The notes under the pieces: model-generated
The model's input: only the letters and a program-made list of their open reading frames with translations
Database searches by the model: none
What the model was told of the DNA's origin: nothing
Program-made: the position numbers and the translations under genes
Assembly: GCF_016107535.1 (NCBI RefSeq)
Contig: NZ_JABASQ010000003.1
Location: 62,001 to 126,000, forward strand
Direction of reading: 5' to 3'
DNA: 64,000 nt
Source of the DNA: Psychrobacter cibarius
GTDB taxonomy: Bacteria > Pseudomonadota > Gammaproteobacteria > Pseudomonadales > Moraxellaceae
Shown: in pieces, positions 55,886 to 64,000 of the stretch
Layout of the letters: every line of letters begins with the position of its first letter
Numbering within the stretch: the stretch's first letter is position 1

Positions 55886-57766
55886 ATGTCTTTATTGCAA
55901 ATTGCCGAACCCAATCAAAGCGCCCAACCCCATCAGCATCGTTTTGGCCTAGGAATTGATCTTGGTACTACGCGCTCATTGGTCGCGGTAGTACGCTCAG
56001 GCAAGGCGCAAGTCTTAGAGGCAAGCGCAGCTACCGATACCTTATTACCTTCTGTGGTCTATTATCCAAGTATAGGTAAGCCGTTGGTTGGCTCTGATGC
56101 ATTAGCCCACTTAGCGGATGATCCAAAAAATACGATCGTCTCGGCTAAACGTTTTATGGGTCGTAGTCAAGCTGATATCAAATTCTCTCATCCTTATGAG
56201 TTAAGCGGCAGCAAAGATGACATGCCAGCATTTGTGACGGCTCAAGGTGAAGTATCGCCTGTTGAAGTATCAGCACGTATTTTAGCAGCGCTTGAGCAAC
56301 GGGCAGCGAGCGCATTGCCTGCAGACAGTATCGAGGGTGCGGTCATTACTGTCCCTGCTTATTTTGATGAAGCCCAGCGTCAAGCGACCAAAGATGCAGC
56401 CCAAGCGGCTGGTATTAATGTTTTACGTCTGCTAAATGAGCCTACTGCTGCTGCCGTCGCCTATGGTCTCGACCAGTCAACGCAAAACGGCGATAAAGAA
56501 AGTTATTATTTAATTTACGATCTGGGTGGCGGTACTTTTGACGTTTCTATCTTAAAGCTGACTGATGGTGTCTTTGAAGTACTGGCAACTGGCGGTAATA
56601 GTGCATTAGGTGGTGACGACATCGATCGTCTAATGACCAATTGGCTTATCAAGCAATTAAATATCGATCCTAAAGATGTGAGTCGTCATGATAAATCGAT
56701 ACTCGCCCAACAAGCCAAGGCTTATAAACAAGCCCTGACGGATGCTGAACAAGTCAATATTGACATCACTGTCAACGAGCAATCTTATCAAGGTGTGCTG
56801 CGCCGTACAGATTTACTGGCTATTGCAGAGCCAGTGAGCCGCCGTACATTGAGCGTATGCGAACAAGTCCTGCGTGATGCCAAGCTTTTGAGTGCTGATC
56901 TAGACGAAGTAATTTTGGTCGGTGGCTCTACTCGTATGCCTGCTATACAACAAGTCGTGACAGAGTTTTTTGCCAAGCAACCACTTTGTCGTCTAAATCC
57001 CGATGAAGTCGTGGCTTTGGGTGCTGCCCAAACGGCGCATCAATTGGTCAATGGCGATAGTAATAACAACCTATTATTGTTAGACGTAACGCCGCTATCG
57101 CTTGGTCTTGAGACCATGGGCGGCTTAGTTGAAGTACTGATTCCACGTAATACGCCTATTCCTGTCAAAAAACGCCAAGTGTTTACCACCTATCAAGATG
57201 GTCAAACAGGCATGGTGATTCATGTGGTACAGGGCGAGCGCGAGACAGTAGATAACTGCCGTTCATTGGGTCGTTTTGAGCTATATGGTATCCCGCCGAT
57301 GAAAGCTGGATTTGCTCGTATTGAAGTGACCTTTAGTATCGATGCGAATGGACAGCTAACCGTCAGTGCACAGGAAACCACAACCAAGACAGAAAGTAAG
57401 ATTGAGATTGTGCCTTCTTATGGGTTATCAGATGGGCAAAAAGAGCAATTGCTCGTCGCAGGATTCAAGCATGCAGAAGAAGATAAAAATACACGTTCTT
57501 TAATCGAGACCAGAGTAGAAGCGGAGCGTGAAGTATTAGCGCTACAATCTGCCCTTAAAGAATTTGCAGCCTTATTGTCTTCTGAGGAGCAGCATTCATT
57601 GGCTGAGCAAATACAAGTGTTGCAGACAACGCTCAGTACTGATGATTTGGCACTTATCGAAGCACAGCAAGCAAAGCTCAAGCCTCACAGTGATGCTTTT
57701 GCTGCCCGTATTATGAATCAAAGCGTCAAAGCCAGCATGGCAGGCACGAATGCCCAAGATTGGTAG
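55886..57766 (+). CDS. hscA: Fe-S chaperone HscA (Hsp70)
   Basis: 626 residues from the ATG at 55886; a TTG four codons earlier has no support. The nucleotide-binding domain has GIDLGTTRSLVAVV, LLNEPTAAAVAYGLD, YDLGGGTFDVSIL and VILVGGSTRMPAIQ. The substrate domain has LLDVTPLSLGLETMGGLVEVLIPRNTPIPV. With HscB it binds the LPPVK motif of IscU and drives cluster transfer. A 274-bp AT-rich spacer separates it from hscB. Confidence 0.96.
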   Translation: MSLLQIAEPNQSAQPHQHRFGLGIDLGTTRSLVAVVRSGKAQVLEASAATDTLLPSVVYYPSIGKPLVGSDALAHLADDPKNTIVSAKRFMGRSQADIKFSHPYELSGSKDDMPAFVTAQGEVSPVEVSARILAALEQRAASALPADSIEGAVITVPAYFDEAQRQATKDAAQAAGINVLRLLNEPTAAAVAYGLDQSTQNGDKESYYLIYDLGGGTFDVSILKLTDGVFEVLATGGNSALGGDDIDRLMTNWLIKQLNIDPKDVSRHDKSILAQQAKAYKQALTDAEQVNIDITVNEQSYQGVLRRTDLLAIAEPVSRRTLSVCEQVLRDAKLLSADLDEVILVGGSTRMPAIQQVVTEFFAKQPLCRLNPDEVVALGAAQTAHQLVNGDSNNNLLLLDVTPLSLGLETMGGLVEVLIPRNTPIPVKKRQVFTTYQDGQTGMVIHVVQGERETVDNCRSLGRFELYGIPPMKAGFARIEVTFSIDANGQLTVSAQETTTKTESKIEIVPSYGLSDGQKEQLLVAGFKHAEEDKNTRSLIETRVEAEREVLALQSALKEFAALLSSEEQHSLAEQIQVLQTTLSTDDLALIEAQQAKLKPHSDAFAARIMNQSVKASMAGTNAQDW

Positions 57767-57857
57767 CAGATACATTTAAAATGTGATTTAGTCACCATAC
57801 TAAGCTCATTTCTTATATTTTTATTCTTTTAATTGATTAGCACTGGAAAGACGATTT

Positions 57858-58196
57858 ATGCCAAAAATTACCGTACTACCGCATCATGAAATTTGCCCTG
57901 AAGGCGCCGAAGTCGAGCTAGAAGCTGGCAGCAACTTATGTAAAGCGCTATTGGAAAAAGGCATTAAAATTGAACATGCATGTGAGATGTCAAAAGCCTG
58001 TACCACATGCCATGTGGTCGTCCGTAAAGGTTTTAATAGTTTAGATGAAATGGATGATATTGAAGCCGATTTATTAGATCGTGCTTGGGGATTAGAGCCT
58101 GACTCACGCCTATCTTGTCAGGTCATGCTCGATGATGAAGACTTAACCATTGAGATTCCTAAATATACGCTCAACCATGCAAAAGAAAACCACTAA
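57858..58196 (+). CDS. fdx: Isc-type [2Fe-2S] ferredoxin
   Basis: 112 residues. The cluster ligands are Cys42, Cys48 and Cys51 (HACEMSKACTTCHVV) and a fourth Cys in SRLSCQVML, matching E. coli Fdx. The start is MPKITVLPHHEICPEG, standard for the family. It supplies electrons for cluster assembly on IscU. It is the last gene of the isc cluster and is followed by a strong terminator. Confidence 0.96.
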   Translation: MPKITVLPHHEICPEGAEVELEAGSNLCKALLEKGIKIEHACEMSKACTTCHVVVRKGFNSLDEMDDIEADLLDRAWGLEPDSRLSCQVMLDDEDLTIEIPKYTLNHAKENH

Positions 58197-58238
58197 ACGC
58201 TAGAACACGTTCTAATATTACAGTTTACTTCATTAGAT

Positions 58239-58275
58239 AAGAAAGCCAGCTATCATAATAATAGCTGGCTTTCTT
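58239..58275. terminator. Terminator after fdx
   Basis: A perfect 15-bp stem (58239-58253 with 58261-58275, core GAAAGCCAGCTAT) around a seven-base loop. It also faces the convergent cyclase gene. The T tail is short. A separate palindrome, TAGAAC-AC-GTTCTA, lies at 58201-58214. Confidence 0.85.
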
Positions 58276-58324
58276 GCGCTTGATTTTATAAACATTATTT
58301 TTGGATGATTATTTATGATGATTG

Positions 58325-59740
58325 TCATTGATTGTCATTACGTTTGCTTGCTGCCGCTATGTCAGTTGCCACTTTTTCTTGCTCCTGCTCGACACGTTCA
58401 AGCGCAAAATTTAAGCGTGCTCTGATATCTTGATAATCATTATCCTTCATATCTTTAAAATTTAGATGCAAATTGAAACCTGGTAGTGTGTGATCAACCC
58501 ACTTTGATAAATGACCTTTATACGTATCTGGATCCAGCACTTGCCATGCATTTACCTTGCTATCAAAACCCTTTAACTTGAACGCACCCGCATGCTGACA
58601 GTCATAATTATGACAGATATAATCGTAGGTACTCTCACTGACCAGTATCTCATCTTTACCAGCGCTCGACTCCAGTCTTGCCGCTAGATTGGCCTCTTTA
58701 CCAATAAGGGTATAGCTTAGGCGATTATTACTACCAAAATTACCAACATGGCAATAACCTGTGCTGATGCCGATACGGATGTACAACCCCTCAAAGCCCA
58801 TCAATCGCCATTTCTGCCTCAAAGTTCGCATCTCGCGACGCATGTCTATTGCCATTGCGATACAGTCTAAAGCATCTTGGCGCGCACCGCGACTATTTGG
58901 CTCACCAAAAAAACACACCATGCCATCACCAATAAATTTATCAAGTACGGCGCCATGCTTATTTGCTATCAATGTCATACAATGCATATAAGTATTTAAG
59001 ATATCAGCCAAATTGTCAGCGCTCAAACTATCTGACAATTCCGTAAAGCTAACGATATCTGAGAACATAATCGTCAGCTTAGCACGCTTATTAGCAACGG
59101 TAACTGGGCTATCAGATTTTACGATAGGCTCCCAAACTTGCGGAGGTATGAAGCGCGTCAACTTATTAATGACGGAGACCATCGTGCTTAATCGCCCAAC
59201 GGCCTGATGAGCACGAGTTTCATAACCAATATACTCTTGGTACACATGCCAAAACTGATACAGTATAACGATTATACTGGCTAATAATATTATCGGTGTG
59301 GTCCAGCCTTCATGGCAATCTATATCAGCACTACTTAGGGTAACGCTAACATAATAGAAAACAATGACAGTTATTACAGAGACGGCTATCAATTTTAAAT
59401 GATTTTCAGGGCTGCTAATAATAATTCTGAGTGCTATGAGCGCGGCTAAGCTAAGCGAAATAACCGTGCAAAACTGTATCGATCCAATAACTATCGATAG
59501 TAAAATGATAACAATATTAGACGTCCAAAAGCTTTTTTGGCGGCGATAGTTATAAATCAAAATCATTAAACTTGGCAGACAAACAATAACGAGCAGTGCC
59601 ATTGAAGTAGGTCTAAAATTAAAATGTACAGCGAGGAGTATGACCGTAAGTATTAAAACGAAGACTTCTGGATAGTCAAATCGATAAATCCCTTCATTTT
59701 TTGAAGAGTGATTTGGTCTCAGCGTGTCTAAAAAAGGCAT
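58325..59740 (-). CDS. Class III adenylate/guanylate cyclase, membrane-bound
   Basis: 471 residues. The N-terminal half has about six hydrophobic helices (about 27-185: VLILTVILLAVHF, ALLVIVCLPSLMILIYNY, NIVIILLSIVIGSIQFCTVI and so on). A linker leads to a catalytic domain (about 225-400) with metal-binding Asp in LTIMFSDIVSFTELSD and DKFIGDGMVCFFG, and GISTGYCHVGNFGSNNRLSYTLIGKEANLAARLE. A C-terminal tail is charged. It probably makes cAMP; the signal sensed by the membrane part is unknown. It stands alone on the minus strand. Confidence 0.88.
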   Translation of the reverse strand: MPFLDTLRPNHSSKNEGIYRFDYPEVFVLILTVILLAVHFNFRPTSMALLVIVCLPSLMILIYNYRRQKSFWTSNIVIILLSIVIGSIQFCTVISLSLAALIALRIIISSPENHLKLIAVSVITVIVFYYVSVTLSSADIDCHEGWTTPIILLASIIVILYQFWHVYQEYIGYETRAHQAVGRLSTMVSVINKLTRFIPPQVWEPIVKSDSPVTVANKRAKLTIMFSDIVSFTELSDSLSADNLADILNTYMHCMTLIANKHGAVLDKFIGDGMVCFFGEPNSRGARQDALDCIAMAIDMRREMRTLRQKWRLMGFEGLYIRIGISTGYCHVGNFGSNNRLSYTLIGKEANLAARLESSAGKDEILVSESTYDYICHNYDCQHAGAFKLKGFDSKVNAWQVLDPDTYKGHLSKWVDHTLPGFNLHLNFKDMKDNDYQDIRARLNFALERVEQEQEKVATDIAAASKRNDNQ

Positions 59741-60246
59741 ATGAAGTATTCGCTTACGTGAAACAGGCTATGTAAAAAATTAAAAGGCTTGAGGATAGCA
59801 CACGCGTACTACCTACCTCTATGCCAAGTTGTGTATAAAATTAATCAATGATTACATTATACTTTTTAAATGCAACAAAACCCATGTCACTGATAGCCAA
59901 AAGCCTACCACTCATCACTCATCTTGTCTTAATTTGCTACCAAATCGGGATTATAAGACGTATCGTTTGAGCCAAACACAAAAAATCCAGATAATATTTA
60001 TCTGGATTTCACATACTTAAAACCTATTAATATATAAAAATTAAGTCATGTAATAACCGAGCATAACGTTGGCGCATAACCGTAAAACGACTAAGACACC
60101 AAAATAAAGCTTAACTTTAAATGTTTGGCCATTTTTCTAGTTATTTTGATGGGTCAATCGATGCCTAGTTAATCGATACCTAGCCAATAGAGTATCATTA
60201 TCGATTTGCCAATCAACTTACCGACCTGTTACTACTCAGGCATTTA
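59741..60246. other. 506-bp gap between the cyclase and HIT genes
   Basis: It holds a minus-strand terminator (59983-60009) and a run of imperfect direct repeats (TCGATGCCTAGTTAA, TCGATACCTAGCCAA near 60158-60190). No gene is supported. Confidence 0.5.
59977..60009 (-). terminator. Terminator downstream of the HIT gene
   Basis: AAATCCAGATAA (59983-59994) pairs perfectly with TTATCTGGATTT (59998-60009). On the minus strand the stem ends in six T. It lies 240 bp after the HIT stop codon, so assignment to that gene is likely but not certain. Confidence 0.65.
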
Positions 60247-60678
60247 TTACATTTGCCAATCAAATGGCATTTGATGATGACCACGTAGCGCCATCATTAA
60301 CGTTTGCTGCATCTGCGCCAACACCTCTTTAGTATAAGGAATAGCAGGGACGCCCCATACTGGATTTGGCCATTGCATGTCATTTTGATAGCGAACGATA
60401 TGATGAAAATGAAGTTGGGGCACTTGATTACCGAGTGCAGCTACATTCATTTTATCAGCTTGAAAGGTCTTGGCTAGCTGACTCGACAACCAGCTCGATT
60501 CACGTAAAAACTGTGTTTGATCGGCTTCAGATAACTCATATAACTCTTTGATACCTGATACGCGCGGCACTAATATTAACCAAGGAAACTGGCAATCATT
60601 GATTAAACGACAAGTCGATAATGGGAAATCACCCACTAAAAAACTATCGGCAGCAAGTTTATGATGAAGTTGGAACAT
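60247..60678 (-). CDS. HIT-domain protein
   Basis: 143 residues from the ATG at 60678 (MFQLHHKLAADSFLVGDFPLS). A longer start nine codons upstream is less likely. The histidine-triad motif reads NQVPQLHFHHIVRY: the central and catalytic His are kept and the first His of the triad is Gln, as in a known branch of HIT hydrolases. WLILVPRVSGIKELYELSEADQ is the typical upstream region. Probably a nucleotide hydrolase or transferase (Ap4A-type); its substrate is unknown. It follows mfd on the same strand with a 250-bp gap. Confidence 0.88.
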   Translation of the reverse strand: MFQLHHKLAADSFLVGDFPLSTCRLINDCQFPWLILVPRVSGIKELYELSEADQTQFLRESSWLSSQLAKTFQADKMNVAALGNQVPQLHFHHIVRYQNDMQWPNPVWGVPAIPYTKEVLAQMQQTLMMALRGHHQMPFDWQM

Positions 60679-60778
60679 AATGACGGTTCTCTTGTTATGA
60701 CACACAGATAAAAGGAATATGAATCTAGAAAAGCAGAATTTAATTTACTAAAAAACAATAGGCTAAATATAGGATGTT

Positions 60779-60812
60779 GCTATTTTATCAGTTATCCGAC
60801 CGATAAAATAGC
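60779..60812. repeat. Inverted repeat downstream of mfd
   Basis: GCTATTTTATC (60779-60789) pairs perfectly with GATAAAATAGC (60802-60812), loop of 12. There is no T tail. Possibly a weak terminator or mRNA 3' structure for mfd, 115 bp past its stop. Confidence 0.5.
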
Positions 60813-60927
60813 GCTATGACTCATTGTCTTGACGTCCTACTTGAGCACTGGCTAGCTGACTTATTGAGCTGATTGAATCTACCTAAAATCATTGCTAAGC
60901 TCTCAAAATGCCGAAATGCCAAAACAA

Positions 60928-63900
60928 CTACGCTGACTCTGCCACCATATGCTCACTAAAATAGCGTAATAATTCTTGAATCGCGGTGACGCGCTGTTGC
61001 GGCGTTGCCAGTTTATCAGCATCTTGATAACGAATACCAGAAGCACCGTTCATACGATAACGCTGACCATTGCTCTGAATCAACTTAATAATTGCCAAGG
61101 CATCGACTGGGGTATTAGGCGCAAACTCTAATGTCATGCTATTACTATTGGCATCAATCTTATTAATCTTGAGCGGCTCAGCTTGTATACGCAGTCCGTG
61201 GATGGCGAACAACTGCTTAGTTTGCTCTGGTAATGTACCAAAACGGTCAATCATTTCGGTACGAATATCAATCAATGCCTCTTTATCATCGGCATTACTG
61301 ATGCGTTTATAAAATAACAAACGCTGATGGACATCATGGAGATATTCTTCTGGTATCAATGCTGAGCTATGCAGATTAATCTCACTAGTCAGCGACAACG
61401 GTGTGCTTAAATCAGGCTCTTTACCCGCTTTAATCGCCTTAGTTGCTCGCTCTAGCATGTCCATATATAAGCTAAAACCAATCGCCTGCATATTACCACT
61501 TTGCTGCTTACCAAGTATTTCGCCAGCACCGCGAATTTCTAAGTCTTCGCTAGCCAGCATAAAACCTGCACCCAGCGTATTGGCGCGTTCAATCGCATGC
61601 AACCGGCGTTTAGCATTGCCTTTTAGACCTTTGATAGAAGGCACAAGTAGATAACAGTACGCTTGATGATGACTACGACCGACACGACCACGCAGCTGAT
61701 GTAATTGTGCCAAGCCAAACTTATCAGCGCGCTCAATGATAATGGTATTAGCATTTGGTACATCAATACCAGTCTCGATAATGGTGGAGCATATCAGTAC
61801 GTTGAATTTTTTATGATAAAACTGCTGCATCACTTGCTCAAGTTGGCGCTCTTGCATTTGCCCGTGAGCAACCCCTACTCTCGCCTCAGGCACCAATTCA
61901 CGTATGGTTTCTGCCATACGCTCAATGCTCGCCACATCATTATGTAATAAATAAACCTGCCCACCGCGCAATAACTCACGCAAGATGGCCTCTTTCATTA
62001 GAGCATCCGTTTTTTGCATGACAAAGGTTTTAATCGCCAAACGACGTGCTGGAGGTGTCGCGATAATTGACATGTCACGCATACCTGAGAGCGCCATATT
62101 GAGCGTTCTAGGGATGGGGGTTGCTGTCATCGACATACTATCCACATCAGTCTGAATCGCCTTGATACGCTCTTTATGGCGCACCCCGAAGCGATGTTCT
62201 TCGTCGACAATCATCAAACCTAAATTAGAGAATTTCACATCAGGTTGTAACAGTTTATGGGTGCCGATGACAATATCGACTTTACCTGCTGCTAAATCTG
62301 TCAACACCGTTTCTTGATGCTTTTTGCCGCCAAAGCGTGAGAGCGTCTCGATACGCACTGGCCAATCGGCAAAACGATCACGGAAATTGTCTTCATGCTG
62401 ACCGGCCAGCAAGGTCGTAGGCACTAGCACTGCCACCTGATAACCTGCGCTGACAGCAATGAATGCTGCCCGCATAGCCACTTCTGTTTTACCAAAACCC
62501 ACATCACCGCAGATGAGCCGATCCATTGGTTGGTTTTGTCGCATGTCTTCCATCACCGCATGAATGGCATTGGCTTGATCCGGCGTTTCTTCAAAGGCAA
62601 ATTGACTGGCAAAGAGCTCATACTGTGACGCATCTATTTTAAAATGAATACCGACTTTAGCTTCACGACGCGCTTGCATATTAAGCAGCTCGGCCGCTAC
62701 GTCATGGATTTGCTCAAGCGCTTTTTGCTTGGCTTTATCCCATTTTCCGCTACCGATTTTGTGCAATGGCGCAAGCGCTGGATCACCGCCACTATAACGG
62801 TTAATCATTTGCAAATTAGCAACGGGCACATAAATACTGGCATCATCGGCATATTTTAAGTGAATAAACTCTTGCTCGCCATCACCCACATCTAACGTAA
62901 TCAGCCCATTGTAACGCCCAATACCATGCTCGATATGCACCACTGGGCTGCCTTCGGTTATTTCAGTAACACTTTTAACCAAAAACTCTTCAGACACCCC
63001 GCTTTGACGACGACGGCGTGTTTGCAATACTTGGCGACCAAATAACTGCGTCTCACTAATCAGCACCAAACGCTCAGGAACATATACCCCACGTTCAATG
63101 GGCGCAACGGTTAAACCAACCTGCGGTAGCTTATTACCTTTAACGCTGTTGGTTTTGTCCGCTGCTAAAAACGCCTCAAAGCTATCATAAGCTTTGATAT
63201 CGATTTTGCCTTTAAACAACTCGATGAGAATTTCGCGGCGACCCGCTGTTTCAGCAACGATCAATACTGGCGTCGCTGTTTGTGCTTGCAGCTCTAAAAA
63301 TTCTAATAGCTGGGTAAGAGGCTCAGACTTTTGGTGATTAACAGCCAATTGTGGCGGCTCTTGCGCACTGAGCGTCACCAAGCCTTGTTGCTTACTCGGC
63401 GCAAGCGGCAGTTGTGGCTGTGAATCTGACTGCTCTTCAACTTCCAGCAATGAACCATCTGCTAACAATGAAGCATCTTCCAATAACGAATCATCGCTGT
63501 CAATCGCAGCAACATCCGTCATGCTAGCCAGCTCATTGCGCGCACTGAGAATCACCCGTGGATAACGATTAAGATGCGCGTTTAAGGTATTTGATAGCAA
63601 ATATAACCATTCAGGGGCGACAATAGGTTTATCGATATCATGACGGCGCTCTTCATAACGGCGCTGAATTTGTGACCAGTAATCTACCTGTTTTTCATTA
63701 ATCAGTTCATCAGTGATAAAAAGCGCATCGCTTGGTAAGTAAGCAAACAAGCTACTCTCTGCTGTCCACTCTTTTAAATCAAAAAATAGCGGCTGATAAT
63801 ATTCAAGTCCGCTACTAGCGATACCTGCCATTACGTCTTTATGTAGCTCAAACTTACGGCTGCTCGCATTAGGGAACATCGTGGCGAAGTTGGTACGAAA

Positions 63901-64000
63901 CGTCTCACGCCCTTCATCAAGCGGGAACTCTTTCGCTGGTAATATTTGAAACTGTTCGATAGGTTTTGAGATATCTGGCAGCTTATGTAACAGTGATAGT
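60928..64000 (-). CDS. mfd: Transcription-repair coupling factor Mfd, N-terminus outside window
   Basis: The frame is open to the right edge. About 1023 C-terminal residues of a protein normally near 1150 are visible, so only the first portion of the UvrB-like module is missing. Features in order: the RNA polymerase-interacting domain (VHIEHGIGRYNGLITLDVGDGEQEFIHLKYADDASIYVPV), the helicase core with Walker A ICGDVGFGKTEVAMRAAF, MIVDEEHRFGVRHKER, SMTATPIPRTLNMAL, then LHQLRGRVGRSHHQAYCYLL, and the C-terminal TRCF domain. An acidic segment near SLLEDASLLADGSLLEVEEQ lies in the N-terminal part. It releases stalled polymerase at lesions and recruits UvrA. Confidence 0.97.
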   Translation of the reverse strand, partial: LSLLHKLPDISKPIEQFQILPAKEFPLDEGRETFRTNFATMFPNASSRKFELHKDVMAGIASSGLEYYQPLFFDLKEWTAESSLFAYLPSDALFITDELINEKQVDYWSQIQRRYEERRHDIDKPIVAPEWLYLLSNTLNAHLNRYPRVILSARNELASMTDVAAIDSDDSLLEDASLLADGSLLEVEEQSDSQPQLPLAPSKQQGLVTLSAQEPPQLAVNHQKSEPLTQLLEFLELQAQTATPVLIVAETAGRREILIELFKGKIDIKAYDSFEAFLAADKTNSVKGNKLPQVGLTVAPIERGVYVPERLVLISETQLFGRQVLQTRRRRQSGVSEEFLVKSVTEITEGSPVVHIEHGIGRYNGLITLDVGDGEQEFIHLKYADDASIYVPVANLQMINRYSGGDPALAPLHKIGSGKWDKAKQKALEQIHDVAAELLNMQARREAKVGIHFKIDASQYELFASQFAFEETPDQANAIHAVMEDMRQNQPMDRLICGDVGFGKTEVAMRAAFIAVSAGYQVAVLVPTTLLAGQHEDNFRDRFADWPVRIETLSRFGGKKHQETVLTDLAAGKVDIVIGTHKLLQPDVKFSNLGLMIVDEEHRFGVRHKERIKAIQTDVDSMSMTATPIPRTLNMALSGMRDMSIIATPPARRLAIKTFVMQKTDALMKEAILRELLRGGQVYLLHNDVASIERMAETIRELVPEARVGVAHGQMQERQLEQVMQQFYHKKFNVLICSTIIETGIDVPNANTIIIERADKFGLAQLHQLRGRVGRSHHQAYCYLLVPSIKGLKGNAKRRLHAIERANTLGAGFMLASEDLEIRGAGEILGKQQSGNMQAIGFSLYMDMLERATKAIKAGKEPDLSTPLSLTSEINLHSSALIPEEYLHDVHQRLLFYKRISNADDKEALIDIRTEMIDRFGTLPEQTKQLFAIHGLRIQAEPLKINKIDANSNSMTLEFAPNTPVDALAIIKLIQSNGQRYRMNGASGIRYQDADKLATPQQRVTAIQELLRYFSEHMVAESA

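Noticed and set aside
1..64000. CRISPR arrays, prophage or toxin-antitoxin operon
   Set aside because: No regularly spaced repeats, phage structural genes or two-gene toxin-antitoxin pairs were seen; the only defence-like hint is the truncated HEPN-like gene.

Overview
The window reads as a stretch of chromosome from a Moraxellaceae gammaproteobacterium, most likely Psychrobacter. This is inferred from protein character and gene order: alaS-lysC-csrA, a CreBC pair, an isc cluster next to a UbiJ-like protein, an ssrA tag ending ANDENYALAA, and the moderately AT-rich codon use. It is mainly core genome, with one small decayed island. Both ends cut through genes: the 3' end of an ABC binding-protein gene on the left, and mfd without its N-terminus on the right.

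Layout. 1-2613: a TrpXYZ-type ABC importer (binding protein, permease, ATPase). 2714-8099: a TtrSR-like two-component system (minus strand) divergent from a membrane-anchored triheme cytochrome c and a TsdA-like diheme lipoprotein, a likely thiosulfate/tetrathionate redox module. 8333-11888: a YdeP-type molybdopterin oxidoreductase with fdhD. 12287-17005: tRNA-Cys, tRNA-Leu(UAA), then a roughly 4 kb island with a broken integrase, a DUF805 protein, an IS3-family element and a truncated HEPN-like gene, bounded by ssrA (tmRNA). 17091-25719: an esterase, creBC, aroC, prmB and an L,D-transpeptidase. 25974-35753: a DUF389 membrane protein, alaS, lysC, csrA, a HopJ-family protein, a DUF1315 protein, nadK and a Bax-inhibitor-like protein. 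35920-36059: a MITE-like nested palindrome. 36111-49652: a CcoI-type copper ATPase, PBP1b, a TPR lipoprotein, prmA, a zinc-ribbon/DUF3426 protein, fis, purH and ppiD. 50036-58196: hupB, a UbiJ-like protein and the complete iscRSU-iscA-hscBA-fdx cluster with a recognisable IscR-type promoter. 58325-64000: a class III nucleotide cyclase, a HIT protein and mfd.

Functional links. The isc cluster builds Fe-S clusters, and its IscU carries the LPPVK motif bound by HscA. FdhD is the sulfurtransferase that activates Mo-bisMGD enzymes, so it plausibly serves the adjacent YdeP-like enzyme. The TtrSR-like pair probably controls the divergent cytochromes. lysC contains a well-formed internal ribosome-binding site that would make a separate beta subunit.

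I found no CRISPR array, no prophage and no obviously novel multi-gene system. The points most worth following are the sulfur-oxyanion module, the IS-scarred island between tRNA-Leu and ssrA, the 140-bp palindromic element, the hairpin splitting the isc operon and the dual start in lysC.
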